Source: JAAYEV01 sp964508195 (GTDB lineage: Bacteria; Bacillota; Clostridia; Ch29). Taken from it: a stretch of DNA of 64,000 nucleotides. Below, one piece after another: positions 53,341 to 62,355 of the stretch (position 1 is the first letter of the stretch; each line of letters begins with the position of its first letter). The position numbers and the translations under genes are program-made. Under the pieces are notes generated by a model. It was not told the origin of the DNA. It saw nothing but the letters and a program-made list of their open reading frames with translations, and did no database searches. The stretch is from NCBI GenBank assembly GCA_964508195.1, contig CAZDSH010000001.1, positions 1 to 64,000 of the forward strand, given 5' to 3'.

Positions 53341-54346
53341 TTATTTCGTCCCCTCCCCCTCTGGATATTACTATTTCGCCGGCCTCCTCTAGCCTTCTTA
53401 TAGTATTTACGATCTTCTGCTGTGCCTCCTCAACATCCCTAAGCCTTACCGGTCCCATATACTGTATGTCCTCGACTATCATCTCCGTTAACCGTTTGGA
53501 CATATTGTCATATATAACGCTGGCAACCTCCTCGTTAGCACCCTTAAGGGCTGTAGCAAGTACATCGTTTTCCACTTCACGTAAGAACCGTTGTATGGAT
53601 CTATTGTCGAGGGTAATAATATCTTCGAACACGAACATCCTTTTCTTTATCTCTTCGGCTAGTTCGATATCCTCCACTTCAAGGGTCTCCATGATATTCT
53701 TCTCCGTACCCCTATCGACAGAGTTTAGTATGTTTACGATACTCTGTAAACCCCCCGCTGACGTATAATCATGGGTAACTAATGAGGATATTTGTTTTTC
53801 CAGTACACCCTCCACCTGTCTTATTATATCCGGTGAAGTCCGGTCCATAGTAGCTATACGCTTTGCAACATCCGCCTGTTTCTCCGGCGGCAAGCCCGAT
53901 AGGATCGCTCCGGCTTGCTGGGCATTGAGGTATGCGAGAACAAGGGACGTCGTCTGGGGGTGTTCGTTCTGTATAAAGTTAAGCACTTGACTCGGGTCCG
54001 CTTTTCGGACAAAATCGAAGGGCCGTACCTGTAAATAGGAAGTAAGCCTGTTCACTATATCAAGGGCTTTTTGTTCCCCCAGGGCTTTTTCTAGTATATC
54101 CTTCGCATACTCTATACCGCCTTCGGAGATGTACTCCTGGGCGATGCATATTTCATAAAACTCGTCGATTACTTTGCCCTTTACCTCGGGATCAACCTTC
54201 CTCACGTTAGCAATCTCCAGCGTAAGCTCTTCGATTTCCTCATCGGTTAGATGTTTAAAAACCTTCGCGGAAGTAACGGGACCAAGGGCGATTAATAGTA
54301 TCGCCGCTTTTTCCTTCCCCGTAGGGGTGCCTTTATGTCTTATCAT
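53333..54346 (-). CDS. fliG: Flagellar motor switch protein FliG
   Basis: FliG is the upper C-ring protein that meets the stators. The 337-residue protein has the middle-domain motif EHPQT at residues 128-132 and the charged torque helix region in the C-terminal domain (RSIQRFLREVENDVLATALK, then RLTEMIVEDIQYMGPVRLRD). I start at the ATG five bases after GAGGGA; a GTG four codons earlier overlaps that site. Confidence 0.96.
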   Translation of the reverse strand: MIRHKGTPTGKEKAAILLIALGPVTSAKVFKHLTDEEIEELTLEIANVRKVDPEVKGKVIDEFYEICIAQEYISEGGIEYAKDILEKALGEQKALDIVNRLTSYLQVRPFDFVRKADPSQVLNFIQNEHPQTTSLVLAYLNAQQAGAILSGLPPEKQADVAKRIATMDRTSPDIIRQVEGVLEKQISSLVTHDYTSAGGLQSIVNILNSVDRGTEKNIMETLEVEDIELAEEIKKRMFVFEDIITLDNRSIQRFLREVENDVLATALKGANEEVASVIYDNMSKRLTEMIVEDIQYMGPVRLRDVEEAQQKIVNTIRRLEEAGEIVISRGGGDEIIV

Positions 54347-54358
54347 AATATCCCTCAC

Positions 54359-55915
54359 CTACTCCTCTTTAAGCCAGGTCTTTAAAAGCTGCGCCGCAAG
54401 CTCAGGTTTTTTGTCTATAAACCTTTCTACTTGTTTACGTGCCCCCCTTAGATCCTCAGAGAGTTCGATATCCTCTATATCGTCGGTTATTTCTGCATCG
54501 AACTGGGCAGCTAACATCTCTTCCCTGGCAACCTTCCTTCTACGTGATATTATCATATAAATCACTAGACCAGCGATTAGCAGTATGCCTATGCTTGCGA
54601 GGAATGTATAGTACTTCATCCTCTCCGTCCGCTGTCTTTCTTCAAAGCCCCGGGCTATACTTGCGGCCAGGCTCGTATCAAAGGGCATGGACCGTACCTG
54701 AACTAACCGGCTTTCGATGCCCACCGCCGCTGCAACTATGTCCGATACATTATCCGCATCGGCCTGGGTGAACTCCTCGGCAAGATCCGTGCTGTTTATC
54801 AAAACCGCTACCGTTAAATCCTGAATCTGGCCCTGGGCCTTTATTATTTCTTCCTTTATCTCGTTCAGCTCATAATTTATAGTACTGCTTACCATATCGT
54901 ATTTAGAATCCCCATGGTCCACCTGGGCATAGCTCGTTATTCCTTCGATATTGCTATCGGTCCCCGGTACACCGCCGGAGCCGGCGTTCTGGGCGTGTTC
55001 CTCCAACTCCTGGATACTCCTTATAAGGCCTTCTTCTTCCCCCGGTATCGGGGGCTCAAACCGGACTATGTTTGTAATATGGCTATCGTAGTCCAGTTTT
55101 AGGCTGATCCTTACGTCTACGTTATCCTTGCCGTAGGCGGTTTCTAGGAACCTTCTAACACTGTTTTGCATCCTCTCCTGGATACCCTGCTCTATTTCGA
55201 GGCGGCCTAGGAGCTGCCCCCTCTGTGTATCGTACTCTGTGGACAGTTCCCTACCCGTTTGGTCAATGATGGATATATTATCCTTAGTAAGGCCCTTTAC
55301 GCTTTTAGAGACAAACTGCAATATACCCTCAATCCGGTTATGGTCGAGCTCCACTCCGGCTTGCAATTTTATGAGTATCCCGGCACTGGATTCGTAATCG
55401 TTATCCCCTAATGCAAAAACGCTGTCCCCCGGGATATAAAGGTTAACCTGGGAGTATTCTACTCCCTCTATAGTTTCTATGGCCTGGGCTATAGCGTGCT
55501 CCTGGCCTAGGCGTATTCTTTCCCTTCTTTCCAGATCCGTAGTACCTAACTTTGTACTATCAAGGGCGTCTATTAAACTAAACCCGCTTCGGGGTAGCCC
55601 CTCGGTAGCTAACTGCATCCTAAGCTTATTGACCTCTTTCTTAGGAACCAATATACTGGAACTAACATCATCTAACTTCCATTTGATTTTGTATTCGTTT
55701 AACTTTTCCGTTATAACCCCTGCATCCTCCAGGCTAAGTTGATTATACAGGGGCGCTAATTCCGGCCTTGATGTGAAAAAAACTAATAAAGCTATACTAA
55801 TGATAAATATTATAGCAAAGATACCCAGCCTTATTTTCTGGTTCTTGTCCCTCCCTTGCCAGAATTCGTTCATTTGGTCCCTTATTTTCTGCAGGGTTTT
55901 TCCCAAAACCGTCAC
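54359..55915 (-). CDS. fliF: Flagellar MS-ring protein FliF
   Basis: FliF builds the MS ring in the membrane. The 518-residue protein has two membrane helices, near residues 30-50 and 435-455, with ring-building motifs between, including YNQLSLEDAGVITEKLNEYK and VEYSQVNLYIPG. The C-terminal tail (RKQVERFIDKKPELAAQLLK) binds FliG. It starts with GTG; a TTG three codons in is also preceded by GGGGTGA. Confidence 0.96.
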   Translation of the reverse strand: MTVLGKTLQKIRDQMNEFWQGRDKNQKIRLGIFAIIFIISIALLVFFTSRPELAPLYNQLSLEDAGVITEKLNEYKIKWKLDDVSSSILVPKKEVNKLRMQLATEGLPRSGFSLIDALDSTKLGTTDLERRERIRLGQEHAIAQAIETIEGVEYSQVNLYIPGDSVFALGDNDYESSAGILIKLQAGVELDHNRIEGILQFVSKSVKGLTKDNISIIDQTGRELSTEYDTQRGQLLGRLEIEQGIQERMQNSVRRFLETAYGKDNVDVRISLKLDYDSHITNIVRFEPPIPGEEEGLIRSIQELEEHAQNAGSGGVPGTDSNIEGITSYAQVDHGDSKYDMVSSTINYELNEIKEEIIKAQGQIQDLTVAVLINSTDLAEEFTQADADNVSDIVAAAVGIESRLVQVRSMPFDTSLAASIARGFEERQRTERMKYYTFLASIGILLIAGLVIYMIISRRRKVAREEMLAAQFDAEITDDIEDIELSEDLRGARKQVERFIDKKPELAAQLLKTWLKEE

Positions 55916-55946
55916 CCCATTTTCCTACAGTCCTTAAGTTAATGTC

Positions 55947-56231
55947 CTATACCTGCATCCTCATAATTTCTTGGTACGCTTCTATTATTTTATTTCTTAT
56001 CTGTAGCGTAAATTGTAATGCAATCTCTGCTTTTTCCGTATCAATGACTACTTGGTGGAGATTTTGTATATCCCCCGTTGCCAATTTTACGGCGGATATA
56101 TCCGATTGTTTTTGTAACGTATCCAGTTGGCCTAGGGCCTTCGCCAGTTGTTTGGCAAACCCATGCCCTTCCGTTGTTTTCTCCAAAATGGGGTTTAGGG
56201 AACCTACAGGGTTTATACCTTCGATCCTCAT
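55947..56231 (-). CDS. fliE: Flagellar hook-basal body protein FliE
   Basis: FliE joins the MS ring to the rod. The 94-residue protein has the conserved C-terminal half TGDIQNLHQVVIDTEKAEIA followed by LQFTLQIRNKIIEAYQEIMR. It is in the standard flgB-flgC-fliE-fliF order, 6 bases after flgC. Confidence 0.95.
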   Translation of the reverse strand: MRIEGINPVGSLNPILEKTTEGHGFAKQLAKALGQLDTLQKQSDISAVKLATGDIQNLHQVVIDTEKAEIALQFTLQIRNKIIEAYQEIMRMQV

Positions 56232-56237
56232 CTATAC

Positions 56238-56684
56238 CTACCTCCCTATCTCCAAAGCCTTTTGGGCTATCCCCTTAGTAACATTGATGGCCGTGACATT
56301 AGCCTCGTATGCCCTGGCAGCGGAGATCAAGTTCACCATCTCTATAACGGCTTCTACGTTAGGCATCAGTACATAACCCTCTCCATCGGCATCGGGATGG
56401 CCCGGGTCGTAGGTCCTTTTGAAGGGCGTTTTGTCATCTATTATCCCCTTTACTTTCACGCCGCCACTTTTTTGCAAAAAACTTTGGCTATTTTGTGAAA
56501 GCAACTGTGAAAAGGGTACGCTATTACAATCCTCCTCGAAGACCACTACCTGCCTTCTATAGGGTAGCCCGTTCTCCGTCCTTGTCGTATCAACATTTGC
56601 AATGTTCTTTGCTATCACGTCCATACGTAGCCTTTGGGCCGTTAATCCCGTAGCATTTATGTTTATTGCTTTAAATATACCCAT
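56238..56684 (-). CDS. flgC: Flagellar proximal rod protein FlgC
   Basis: FlgC is a rod subunit. The 148-residue protein has the rod signature NATGLTAQRLRMDVIAKNIA then NVDTTRTENGLPYRRQVVVF, and the C-terminal PNVEAVIEMVNLISAARAYE. Length is normal. It lies four bases after flgB. Confidence 0.96.
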   Translation of the reverse strand: MGIFKAININATGLTAQRLRMDVIAKNIANVDTTRTENGLPYRRQVVVFEEDCNSVPFSQLLSQNSQSFLQKSGGVKVKGIIDDKTPFKRTYDPGHPDADGEGYVLMPNVEAVIEMVNLISAARAYEANVTAINVTKGIAQKALEIGR

Positions 56685-56688
56685 AATA

Positions 56689-57096
56689 TTACCTCCTACC
56701 CTCGTTAATCACAGTTTTTAACCTGGACAGTTTTGCTGATAGCTGATCCGCTAACGCCTGGTATTTAATCGCATTGTTTGCAAGGTTTGCATTTTGTACG
56801 TCTATGTCTACATTATTTCCATCTAGCCTTGTACTCGTACTCCTATCCCTTTTGATACGAGGGGTTATTGAACCTAAGTCATTGCCGCCTAGGGAAAAAT
56901 GTTTGGGATTAGTGGTTTGTATGTTAACATTCCTCGCCTGGATAGCCTTTTTTAATATACCCTCGAAATCTAACTCGTAGGCCTTATAACCAGGGGTATC
57001 TACATTTGCAATATTCCTTGATATTAAATTGTTCTTTAGCCAGGCAGCATCTAAGGATTTTTGGAGTACTGTTAAGACGTGTTCCTCCTTTAGCAT
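56689..57096 (-). CDS. flgB: Flagellar proximal rod protein FlgB
   Basis: FlgB is the first rod protein and the first gene of the fla/che operon. The 135-residue protein has the signature SRNIANVDTPGYKAYELDFE near residues 26-45 and the C-terminal ANLANNAIKYQALADQLS. I start at the ATG six bases after GGAGGTG; an ATG five codons upstream overlaps that site. The 395-base gap in front carries a promoter, a c-di-GMP riboswitch and a terminator. Confidence 0.96.
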   Translation of the reverse strand: MLKEEHVLTVLQKSLDAAWLKNNLISRNIANVDTPGYKAYELDFEGILKKAIQARNVNIQTTNPKHFSLGGNDLGSITPRIKRDRSTSTRLDGNNVDIDVQNANLANNAIKYQALADQLSAKLSRLKTVINEGRR

Positions 57097-57183
57097 AATA
57101 CTCACCTCCATCGGCCTAACGGATATACCTTAATTTGTAATATGGTTTTTAAGCAATAATAGTCCTATTAAAAAGATTTTTTT

Positions 57184-57210
57184 AAAAAAAAATCCATTAT
57201 CGAATAACGG
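57184..57210 (-). terminator. Riboswitch-linked rho-independent terminator before flgB
   Basis: In the minus-strand RNA CCGTTAT pairs with ATAATGG (one G-U pair) around a TCG loop and is followed by A and nine T residues. It lies 40 bases after the c-di-GMP aptamer and about 90 before flgB, the place of an expression platform. An outer TCCTAT / ATAGGA pairing could lengthen the structure. Confidence 0.8.
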
Positions 57211-57250
57211 CAAAGGATAGGAATACTGCTTACTTTTATAGCAGTTTATC

Positions 57251-57340
57251 CGGCAACCCGGCTGCCGTAGTATAGTAAATACCTTAGGCCCGTAGTTTTG
57301 CGCCCCCATTTTTAAATAGGTTAGCCTTTATCGAATTACG
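57251..57340 (-). ncRNA. Cyclic di-GMP-I (GEMM-I) riboswitch
   Basis: The minus-strand RNA has the GEMM-I landmarks in order: AAGGCTAACC, a short stem-loop (CCTATT / AATGGG with a four-base loop), GGCGCAAA, GGGCCTAAGG, and the hallmark GGCAGCCGGGTTGCC. Aligned by eye with the Vibrio Vc2 aptamer, the ligand-contacting G20 and A47 equivalents are G and A, which favours c-di-GMP over cyclic GMP-AMP. The same riboswitch class precedes flgB in Clostridioides difficile, where c-di-GMP turns the operon off. Here the downstream terminator suggests the same direction (inference). Confidence 0.93.
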
Positions 57341-57344
57341 ATAT

Positions 57345-57372
57345 ATTTTAGCATATACTTCTATAAAGTTTA
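57345..57372 (-). promoter_or_regulatory. SigD-like promoter candidate before the riboswitch
   Basis: On the minus strand TAAA is followed after 16 bases by GCTAAAAT, close to the flagellar sigma pattern TAAA-N15-GCCGATAT. The -10 part also reads as a SigA-like TAAAAT without a good -35. Transcription from here would start just before the aptamer, which fits. If used, SigD would feed back on its own operon. Confidence 0.35.
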
Positions 57373-57413
57373 CCTGATTCCTCCTTTTTTACGTTAATAT
57401 TTTTTATTATTTC

Positions 57414-57419
57414 ATTATA
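57414..57419 (-). promoter_or_regulatory. Consensus -10 element (SigA) before the fla/che leader
   Basis: A perfect TATAAT lies on the minus strand between the topA terminator and the riboswitch, but no good -35 is found 16-18 bases upstream. It would give a leader of about 65 bases before the aptamer. It is the other candidate for starting the fla/che transcript. Confidence 0.4.
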
Positions 57420-57433
57420 CGCCTTTTCCCACC

Positions 57434-57481
57434 AAAAACCCTTATAGTAAGGCCCTAAAAATCTAGGACCTTACTATAAGG
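57434..57481 (-). terminator. Strong terminator after topA
   Basis: On the minus strand a 13-bp perfect stem CCTTATAGTAAGG / CCTTACTATAAGG continues through a U-G pair and four more pairs to a six-base loop, followed by GTTTTT. It begins about 10 bases past the topA stop and separates the comM-dprA-topA transcript from the flagellar operon. Confidence 0.85.
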
Positions 57482-57491
57482 AAGTAATTTA

Positions 57492-59588
57492 TCACGGGGT
57501 TCGCGCCTTAGTTTTGTTAGTGGACGTATCTTTGTAATTCTGACACTTTTCGTTTAAACATACTAGATTCTCGTCCTTTTTGCCCCTTGTTTCCCAAAGC
57601 TGCTCCTTACATAGATCACATTTTTTATCCGATGGTCTATGCCATGTCATGAAATCGCATTTAGGATAATTGCTACACCCATAGAATATGCGCCCTCTTT
57701 TAGTCCTCTTTATTACTACATCACCGCCGCACTTTGGGCACTTTACTCCAACCTTTTCGAGGAAGGGTTTAGTGTTTCTACACTGGGGAAACCCTGGGCA
57801 GGCCAAAAATTTGCCGTATCTACCGTGTTTTATAATCATATTTTTACCACATAGTTCACATATCTCATCGGTCTTAGTTTCTTCGATTTCGATCTTTTCC
57901 ATGCTCTTTTCCGCCTGCTCTATCATCGTCTCTAGGGGCCTATAAAAATCCTCCACAACTTTTTGCCACCGGATGCCCTTCTCCTCTATTTCATCGAGTT
58001 TTTCCTCCATTTCCGCCGTAAAGTCTACATCAACAATATCCTTAAAGTATTCGGTCATGACCTCGTTAACAACCTTACCTAGATATGTCGGTACCAGGGA
58101 CCTTTTATCCTTTTCTACGTATCCCCGTTGGAGGACCGTTGATATCACCGGGGCATAGGTACTGGGTCGCCCGATACCGTCATCCTCTAGGGATTTTATA
58201 AGGGAGGCCTCTGTATACCTTGCAGGGGGCTTTGTGAAATATTGCTTATCCTCTAGTTTTTTAGTTTTGAGTTCATCTTTAACGTTTAAGGGCGGTATAA
58301 TGTCCTGATCTTTTTTCGAATCCTCTCCTAACACCTCCAGGAAACCTTTAAATATAAGGGTTACACCCGAGGCTCTAAAAAGATAATCGTTACATTCGAT
58401 GCTAAGGCTCTGTGTATCATACCGGGCATCACTCATCTGGGATGCAACGAACCGTTTCCAAATCATATTATATATTTTGAATTGGTCCGATGTCAGGGAT
58501 TCTTTAATACTCTCCGGCGTCTTCGTTACCATGGTTGGCCTTATAGCCTCATGGGCGTCCTGGGTCCTTTTTTTGCCCCTGAAGTACCGATGCTTGTCGG
58601 GCATAAAATCCTTTCCCCATTTTTCGCCTATAAACTCTCGCACCTGATTCAATGCGGTCTCCGATATCCTTACGGAATCAGTTCTCATATAAGTTATAAG
58701 TCCCTCGGTTCCTATACCCTTTATATCCACACCCTCGTATAGCTGCTGGGCTGCTGCCATAGTCCTTCTTACGGTAAAACCCAGCCTATTATGCGCATCC
58801 TGCTGCAGGCTACTCGTCGTATAGGGTGGGTTCGGCCTACGGGATTTTTTGCCCCTCTTTATGTCCGATACTACAAATCGTCCGCCCTTTATAGCTTTTA
58901 GTACCTCCGCCATCTCCTCCTTCGTGGAGATGTTTAGTTTGTTTCCCTTATGGGAATGGAGCTCTACCTTGAAGCTGTTTTTTTTGTTATCCTTGTACAA
59001 ATGCGCAAAAAGTCGCCAGTACTCCTCGGGCACAAAGCTATCTATTTGGGCTTCGCGATCGCATATAAGTTTAAGGGCCACCGACTGTACCCTACCGGCG
59101 CTAAGGCCTTTCCTTACCTTTTTCCATAGTAAAGGACTTATCCCGTAACCTAACAAGCGGTCAACGATCCTACGAGCTTGTTGGGCCTCTACTAACCTAT
59201 TATCTATGGGCCTTGGATTTTTAACGGCTTTTTTTATTGCGTCCTTTGTTATTTCATTGAACTCTATCCTACAAGGGGATTCCATATCTAAGTTTAAGGC
59301 ATAGGCAAGGTGCCATGAGATAGCCTCGCCCTCCCTGTCCGGGTCTGTTGCAAGGAGTACCTTATCCGCTTCTTTTGCCCTTTTTTTAATCCTGTTCAGT
59401 ATAGGACCCTTGCCCCTTATTGTAATAAACTTAGGTTCAAAATCTTTTTCCTTATCCACCCCCATTTGACTCTTCGGCAGGTCTCGGATATGTCCCATAG
59501 AGGCCTCTACTTTGTAGCTTCTACCTAGGAATTTTTTAATGGTCTTTGCTTTAGCAGGGGATTCTACTATTACAAGACATTTTGTCAA
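57492..59588 (-). CDS. topA: DNA topoisomerase I
   Basis: Topoisomerase I relaxes negative supercoils. The 698-residue type IA enzyme has the Toprim motifs (VESPAKAKTIKKFL, TDPDREGEAI at 81-90), the active-site tyrosine Y300 in GLITYMRTDSVRIS, and three C-terminal four-cysteine zinc fingers starting CELCGKN, CPKCGGD and CDLCKEQ. It begins with TTG, with GGAGGTG upstream. It follows dprA in the usual comM-dprA-topA order. Confidence 0.97.
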   Translation of the reverse strand: MTKCLVIVESPAKAKTIKKFLGRSYKVEASMGHIRDLPKSQMGVDKEKDFEPKFITIRGKGPILNRIKKRAKEADKVLLATDPDREGEAISWHLAYALNLDMESPCRIEFNEITKDAIKKAVKNPRPIDNRLVEAQQARRIVDRLLGYGISPLLWKKVRKGLSAGRVQSVALKLICDREAQIDSFVPEEYWRLFAHLYKDNKKNSFKVELHSHKGNKLNISTKEEMAEVLKAIKGGRFVVSDIKRGKKSRRPNPPYTTSSLQQDAHNRLGFTVRRTMAAAQQLYEGVDIKGIGTEGLITYMRTDSVRISETALNQVREFIGEKWGKDFMPDKHRYFRGKKRTQDAHEAIRPTMVTKTPESIKESLTSDQFKIYNMIWKRFVASQMSDARYDTQSLSIECNDYLFRASGVTLIFKGFLEVLGEDSKKDQDIIPPLNVKDELKTKKLEDKQYFTKPPARYTEASLIKSLEDDGIGRPSTYAPVISTVLQRGYVEKDKRSLVPTYLGKVVNEVMTEYFKDIVDVDFTAEMEEKLDEIEEKGIRWQKVVEDFYRPLETMIEQAEKSMEKIEIEETKTDEICELCGKNMIIKHGRYGKFLACPGFPQCRNTKPFLEKVGVKCPKCGGDVVIKRTKRGRIFYGCSNYPKCDFMTWHRPSDKKCDLCKEQLWETRGKKDENLVCLNEKCQNYKDTSTNKTKARTP

Positions 59589-59603
59589 TTAACTGCACCT
59601 CCG

Positions 59604-60710
59604 TCATTCAATGATTATGAAATAGTTTCCGGGCAATCTCTGTATATAGCCCTCCGCCTCTAGATAAGTAAGCTGGGTGTTCAATTCAGATATCTTAAGG
59701 GAGCTTTCGGCTAGTAGCTCTTCAATATGAATTGGCTGTGACCCTATAAATTCTAATATTTTAAATTCCGTCTTAGATGCGATGTTACTATTATTATTTG
59801 TGCGAAGTATTGTATCCTTGCTAACTATATTTTTCAGCGTTACTGCGGGGAATTCTTCGAGGATGTCCTCTACATCCTTTACAATCTTAGCCCCTTGCTT
59901 TATCAGATCATTCGTGCCGGCACTCGTGGCACTGTTTATATTTCCGGGTACAGCAAATACTTCACGGTTTTGTTCCAAAGCAAAATCCGCGGTAATAAGT
60001 GCCCCACTCCTTTCAGAGGCCTCCACTACAACTACCCCTAGGGACAGCCCACTTATCAGCCTATTTCTGGCGGGGAAGTTACCCCTTAAAGGACTCGTCC
60101 CCAGCGGATATTCGCTCACGAGCAACCCGTCTTTAGGGATGTCCTTCATAAGTTGGAAATTCTCCCGGGGGTACACTATGTCTAATCCATTGCCCATCAC
60201 CGCTATGGTGGCACCGCCTACGGATAACGCACCTTTATGCGCATAGCTGTCGATACCCCTAGCCAGGCCGCTTACTATTACTAATCCGGTCCTCGCTAAC
60301 TGCCCCGCCAGCTTAAAAGCTATTTTTTTTCCGTAATAACTAGCGTTCCTTGAGCCGACAATAGCTATACAATTTCCCTTTAGAAGGTTTTGGTTACCCT
60401 TTGTATAAAGGAGATAGGGTGGGTTATATATTTCCCTCAACAGATCGGGATAATGCTCCGAAGATAGGGATACAGTCGATATATTATGCCTTTTAAGGTT
60501 ATCCATGTTCCATTTTAGCCTTTTTTCGTTCTTACTTGCGGTTATCATATTACATAGCCCTGCATCTATGCCCTTAACTTTCCTTAGGGCATCCCCTCGG
60601 GCATCCCAAACTGATTTTGCGGAACCAAAATGTTCGATGAGCCGTTTTATTCGAATGCCGCCTAAATGCTTTATCCCCGATAGCCAAACCAAATATTTAT
60701 CCTGTTCCAT
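59604..60710 (-). CDS. dprA: DNA-processing protein DprA (Smf)
   Basis: DprA loads RecA onto incoming single strands during transformation. The 368-residue protein has the N-terminal SAM/HhH-like region, the Rossmann-like core with IVGSRNASYYGKKIA, VSGLARGIDSYAHKGAL and NGLDIVYPRENFQLM, and a C-terminal winged helix. Length is normal. With comM next to it, it hints at natural competence but does not prove it. Confidence 0.96.
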   Translation of the reverse strand: MEQDKYLVWLSGIKHLGGIRIKRLIEHFGSAKSVWDARGDALRKVKGIDAGLCNMITASKNEKRLKWNMDNLKRHNISTVSLSSEHYPDLLREIYNPPYLLYTKGNQNLLKGNCIAIVGSRNASYYGKKIAFKLAGQLARTGLVIVSGLARGIDSYAHKGALSVGGATIAVMGNGLDIVYPRENFQLMKDIPKDGLLVSEYPLGTSPLRGNFPARNRLISGLSLGVVVVEASERSGALITADFALEQNREVFAVPGNINSATSAGTNDLIKQGAKIVKDVEDILEEFPAVTLKNIVSKDTILRTNNNSNIASKTEFKILEFIGSQPIHIEELLAESSLKISELNTQLTYLEAEGYIQRLPGNYFIIIE

Positions 60711-60733
60711 AATATACTATCCCCCCTTGTGTA

Positions 60734-62248
60734 TCAGTTGCTAATTCTGTATTGAAGTGCTTCGGCAATATCTTGGGTTGTTACATGTTCCCTGTTGGCA
60801 AGATCGGCTATGGTTCTAGCTACCTTCAACACTTTTACGTAGCCCCTTGCACTTAGATCGAACTTTTTATACGTCCTGTTCAAAAAATCCATAGCCTTCG
60901 CATTTATGTTACAACATTTATCAATATCCCCTATGGATAACTGGGAATTGTACATAATGTTTTTTCCCTTCAATCTATTATACTGAATCTTCCGGGCCCT
61001 AAGCACCCTTTCCTTTATCTGTGCCGATGGGACGCCGCTGTCCCTTTGTTCAAGGTCCTCTATAGGCACCCGGGATACCTCTACGTGCAGATCAATCCTA
61101 TCCATTAACGGTCCGGAAATCCTTCCGAAGTATCTTTGTATATCCCTCGGCGAGCACCGGCACTCCCGGATGGGATCGCTATAATAGCCGCAGGGACAAG
61201 GGTTAGCACTGGCGGCTAACAAAAATTTAGCCGGGAAGGAAAAGGTTGCACTTATCCTCGAAACGGTTATTATTTCGTTTTCCACGGGCTGACGGAGGGC
61301 CTCTAGGACTCTTCGTGGAAACTCCGGTAGCTCGTCTAGGAACAAAACACCCTGATGGGCGAGGCTGATCTCTCCGGGTTTAGGTACGCTGCCGCCGCCT
61401 ACTAATGAAGCCGCAGAGATAGTATGGTGGGGCGCTCTAAAGGGGGGATTTTTTATCGCTGATTTGCCCTTAAGCTTACCCGCAATGCTATATATCTTGG
61501 TCACCTCTAGGGACTGTTCATCGTTAAGATCCGGCAGTATCGTGGGCAACCTTTTAACGAGCATTGTTTTGCCCGAACCCGGCGGCCCTATAAGTATAAT
61601 GTTGTGCATCCCCGCTGCGGCTATTTCCAGGGCCCTTTTTACGTTCTCCTGGCCCCTTACATCAATAAAATCAATCCCCCCCTGGGCAACATCTTCCTCC
61701 GGCTTTTCAGCGGGTATATAACCCTTATATTGATCGGGGTTTTCCAAAAAGTTTACCGTATCCCTAAGGGTCTTTACCCCGATGATCTCCATCCCCTTAG
61801 CGATAGATGCCTCTTTTGCATTATCCCGGGGCAGTACAATCCTTTTAAAGCCCATTTCCCTAAGCGTAATAGCCATAGTCAATATTCCCTTTACGCCTTT
61901 AATCTGGCCGCCTAGGGATAGCTCGCCTATAAAAGCCGTATCCTCCATAGACAGGGCGGGCAAAACCTGCCCCGAGGATAGCAAAATCCCCAGGGCTATT
62001 GGTAAATCATAAAAAGCCCCCTCTTTTCGTATATCCGCTGGGGCCATATTAACAGTTATTCTGTTTGAAGGAAACTCCATCCCGGAATTCTTAATAGCGG
62101 ACCTTACCCTTTCCTTTGATTCGCTTACAGAGGCATCGGGCAGCCCCACGATTGAGCAGGTGGGTAGCCCCCTGGATATAAAGGTTTCGACTTCGACACA
62201 GAAACCCTCTAGACCGAAAAAGCAGCAACTGTATATTTTGGACAACAA
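60734..62248 (-). CDS. comM: YifB/ComM family Mg-chelatase-like ATPase
   Basis: ComM is a hexameric helicase that extends branch migration during transformation. The 504-residue protein has the N-terminal Lon-like fold (VEVETFISRGLPTCSIVGLP), Walker A GPPGSGKTM near residue 220, Walker B LFLDELPEF and the C-terminal Mg_chelatase_C domain with the ASANPCPCGYYSDP stretch between. I start at a TTG six bases after GAGGTG, giving MLSKIYS, the usual family start. A promoter lies just upstream. Confidence 0.94.
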   Translation of the reverse strand: MLSKIYSCCFFGLEGFCVEVETFISRGLPTCSIVGLPDASVSESKERVRSAIKNSGMEFPSNRITVNMAPADIRKEGAFYDLPIALGILLSSGQVLPALSMEDTAFIGELSLGGQIKGVKGILTMAITLREMGFKRIVLPRDNAKEASIAKGMEIIGVKTLRDTVNFLENPDQYKGYIPAEKPEEDVAQGGIDFIDVRGQENVKRALEIAAAGMHNIILIGPPGSGKTMLVKRLPTILPDLNDEQSLEVTKIYSIAGKLKGKSAIKNPPFRAPHHTISAASLVGGGSVPKPGEISLAHQGVLFLDELPEFPRRVLEALRQPVENEIITVSRISATFSFPAKFLLAASANPCPCGYYSDPIRECRCSPRDIQRYFGRISGPLMDRIDLHVEVSRVPIEDLEQRDSGVPSAQIKERVLRARKIQYNRLKGKNIMYNSQLSIGDIDKCCNINAKAMDFLNRTYKKFDLSARGYVKVLKVARTIADLANREHVTTQDIAEALQYRISN

Positions 62249-62274
62249 TGGGATCACCTCGTTACCAATTCCAT

Positions 62275-62304
62275 ATTATAGCATCAATAGGTCTATTATA
62301 ACAA
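62275..62304 (-). promoter_or_regulatory. SigA promoter for comM-dprA-topA
   Basis: On the minus strand TTGTTA is followed after 18 bases by TATAAT, with TG one base before the -10 (extended -10). It sits in the 98-base gap between yraN and comM, about 27 bases before the comM start. Confidence 0.65.
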
Positions 62305-62355
62305 CCTAAATTTTTTGTCCCATACTTACCCCTTATAAAATAAAATATATAGCAC

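Noticed and set aside
57251..57340. Cyclic GMP-AMP-specific GEMM variant
   Set aside because: The position equivalent to G20 of Vc2 reads G, not A, so c-di-GMP is the expected ligand.
57380..57390. AAAAAAGGAGG on the minus strand in the fla/che leader, like a ribosome site
   Set aside because: No ATG, GTG or TTG with a reading frame follows at a workable distance; it is probably chance or part of the leader fold.
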